This document shows positions 62,946 through 64,000 of a DNA stretch of 64,000 nt, in pieces. The notes beneath the pieces were generated by a model that was not told where the DNA came from, searched no databases, and saw only the letters and a list, made by a program, of their open reading frames with translations. Source of the DNA: Novosphingobium sp. FKTRR1 (lineage in GTDB: Bacteria > Pseudomonadota > Alphaproteobacteria > Sphingomonadales > Sphingomonadaceae); NCBI RefSeq assembly GCF_020404405.1, contig NZ_JAIZDA010000006.1, positions 62,001 to 126,000 on the forward strand, read 5' to 3'. Position 1 is the first letter of the stretch. Each line of letters begins with the position of its first letter. Position numbers and translations under genes: made by a program.

Positions 62946-64000
62946 GCGTGGGCCTTCCAGGCGGCAAGGCCCCCGGCCAGATCGGCGATAAGGTCGGCGG
63001 TATCCTCAAGCCCGATCGACAGGCGCACCCCGAAGCGGTCCTCTTCGGCCATCCCGGCAAAGGGCCAGCGGCTCGCGGTGCGGATCGGCGCGGGGTCGAC
63101 CGGGGTAGCCAGACTCTCGAACCCGCCCCAGCTATAGCCGATGCCGAACAAGTGCAGCGCGTCGATCAGCGCATCGCGCGCCGCGCTGGTGCCGCCGTTC
63201 AGCACGAAGCTGAACAGGCCGCAGCCGCCGGTGAAGTCGCGCACCCACAGATCGTGCCCCGGCGATCCCGGCAGCATCGGGCACAGCACACGGGCGACTT
63301 CCGGCTGTGCGTCAAGCCAGCGGGCGAGGGTGAGGGCACTCGCGGTCTCGCGCTCCAGCCGCAAGCTCAGCGTGCGCAAGCCGCGCAGCATCAGCGCGGC
63401 ATCGTCGGGAGAGACCACGTTGCCCAGCCCCTGCGCGCGCAACCGCAGCTTGCGATACCACTCGGTTCCGGCGCTGGCTGAGCCCATCATCGCGTCCGAA
63501 TGGCCGCCGACGTGCTTGGTCAGGCTCATCACCGTGATGTCGGCGCCGTGCGTCAGCGGGGTGAATCCCAGCGGGCTGGCCCAGGTATTGTCGATCACGC
63601 TGACCAGCCCGCGCGCTTTGGCGATGGCCAGAAGCGCCGGAATATCATGCACTTCGATGGTCAGGCTGCCGGGGCTCTCGAGCAAAACAGCCCGCGTGCG
63701 CGGGCAGATCGTCGCTTCGAACGCTGCGGGGTCTTGCGGATCGAACCAGCGGGTTTCCACGCCGAAATCCTTGAGCAGCCCGCGCCCCATCGTGCGGCTG
63801 GGCTCATAGGCGCTGTCGGTCATCAGCAGCACGTCGCCGGGGCGCAGTACCGTCAACAAGGCGCCCGCGATTGCGGCCACGCCGGAAGGATAGAGCACCG
63901 TCCCCGCAGCGCCCGGCTCCAGTTCGGTCAGCGCTTCGGCCAGCGCCCACTGGGTCGGCGCACCACGCCTGCCGTAATAGAACTTGCCATCCTCGTTGGC
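62942..64000 (-). CDS. metC: Cys/Met metabolism PLP enzyme, cystathionine beta-lyase type, 5' end cut by window edge
   Basis: This fold-type I PLP enzyme of the trans-sulfuration family cleaves or makes cystathionine. The reading frame stays open to base 64000, so the N-terminus is missing. The PLP lysine is in VMSLTKHVGGHSD. YYGRRGAPTQWALAEAL and YPSGVAAIAGALLT are family segments, and the C-terminal SWGGFESL supports a beta-lyase. An open frame begins at a GTG at 63898, but conserved sequence continues upstream of it, so that is not the true start. Confidence 0.88.
   Translation of the reverse strand, partial: ANEDGKFYYGRRGAPTQWALAEALTELEPGAAGTVLYPSGVAAIAGALLTVLRPGDVLLMTDSAYEPSRTMGRGLLKDFGVETRWFDPQDPAAFEATICPRTRAVLLESPGSLTIEVHDIPALLAIAKARGLVSVIDNTWASPLGFTPLTHGADITVMSLTKHVGGHSDAMMGSASAGTEWYRKLRLRAQGLGNVVSPDDAALMLRGLRTLSLRLERETASALTLARWLDAQPEVARVLCPMLPGSPGHDLWVRDFTGGCGLFSFVLNGGTSAARDALIDALHLFGIGYSWGGFESLATPVDPAPIRTASRWPFAGMAEEDRFGVRLSIGLEDTADLIADLAGGLAAWKAHA

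Overview
The window is GC-rich chromosomal DNA from an alphaproteobacterium, most likely a Sphingomonadales member close to Novosphingobium. This rests on the protein sequences, the gene order and the DUF2849/DUF934 sulfite-reduction operon; no rRNA is present to prove it. Almost every base is coding. Most genes are housekeeping, with a few accessory patches at about 18.0-19.0 kb and 53.7-54.5 kb.

Layout. 1-9.2 kb: a partial aquaglyceroporin, an aldehyde dehydrogenase, a CHASE4-type GGDEF/EAL protein and a 1,390-residue RTX-type secreted protein. 9.6-18 kb: a CHAP hydrolase, an ArsR/AHSA1 pair with a 26-bp palindromic operator over the start codon, glnB-glnA with a sigma-54-like promoter and an NtrC-like site, map, a DUF3298-like lipoprotein, an M17 aminopeptidase, an SH3 protein and argC. 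18.0-19.0 kb has no convincing gene. It holds a bidirectional terminator, a candidate structured RNA with its own promoter, a REP-like repeat and a 270-bp MITE-like element with 34-bp terminal inverted repeats. 19-25.9 kb: a phosphodiesterase, a ferredoxin, a DNA glycosylase, an SDR, phhB, ccmAB, a cysteine synthase and a small membrane protein.

26.4-45.8 kb is a complete dcw cluster: mraZ-rsmH-ftsL-ftsI-murE-murF-mraY-murD-ftsW-murG-murC-murB-ddl-ftsQ-ftsA-ftsZ. Most junctions are 4-nt ATGA or GTGA overlaps. Upstream lie 10-bp-spaced CGGGAAA repeats that look like MraZ boxes. Together the genes build lipid II in the cytoplasm and assemble the divisome. A TPR/SPOR protein follows ftsZ and probably belongs to the same process.

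48.9-53.7 kb: YbjN-like protein, proC, a Bax-inhibitor-1 family protein, a proline-rich lipoprotein, tRNA-Ala(CGC) and obgE. 53.7-54.5 kb is an accessory patch. A small GIY-YIG nuclease gene is bracketed by perfect 31-bp inverted repeats, and two more copies of the same palindrome form a second inverted pair just downstream. This REPIN-like arrangement is the most unusual thing in the window. 54.5-64 kb: proB, an NAD(P)-dependent epimerase, a GGDEF protein, a sulfur-assimilation operon (cobA-DUF2849-cysI-DUF934-cysH), an MscS channel and a partial cystathionine beta-lyase-like gene.
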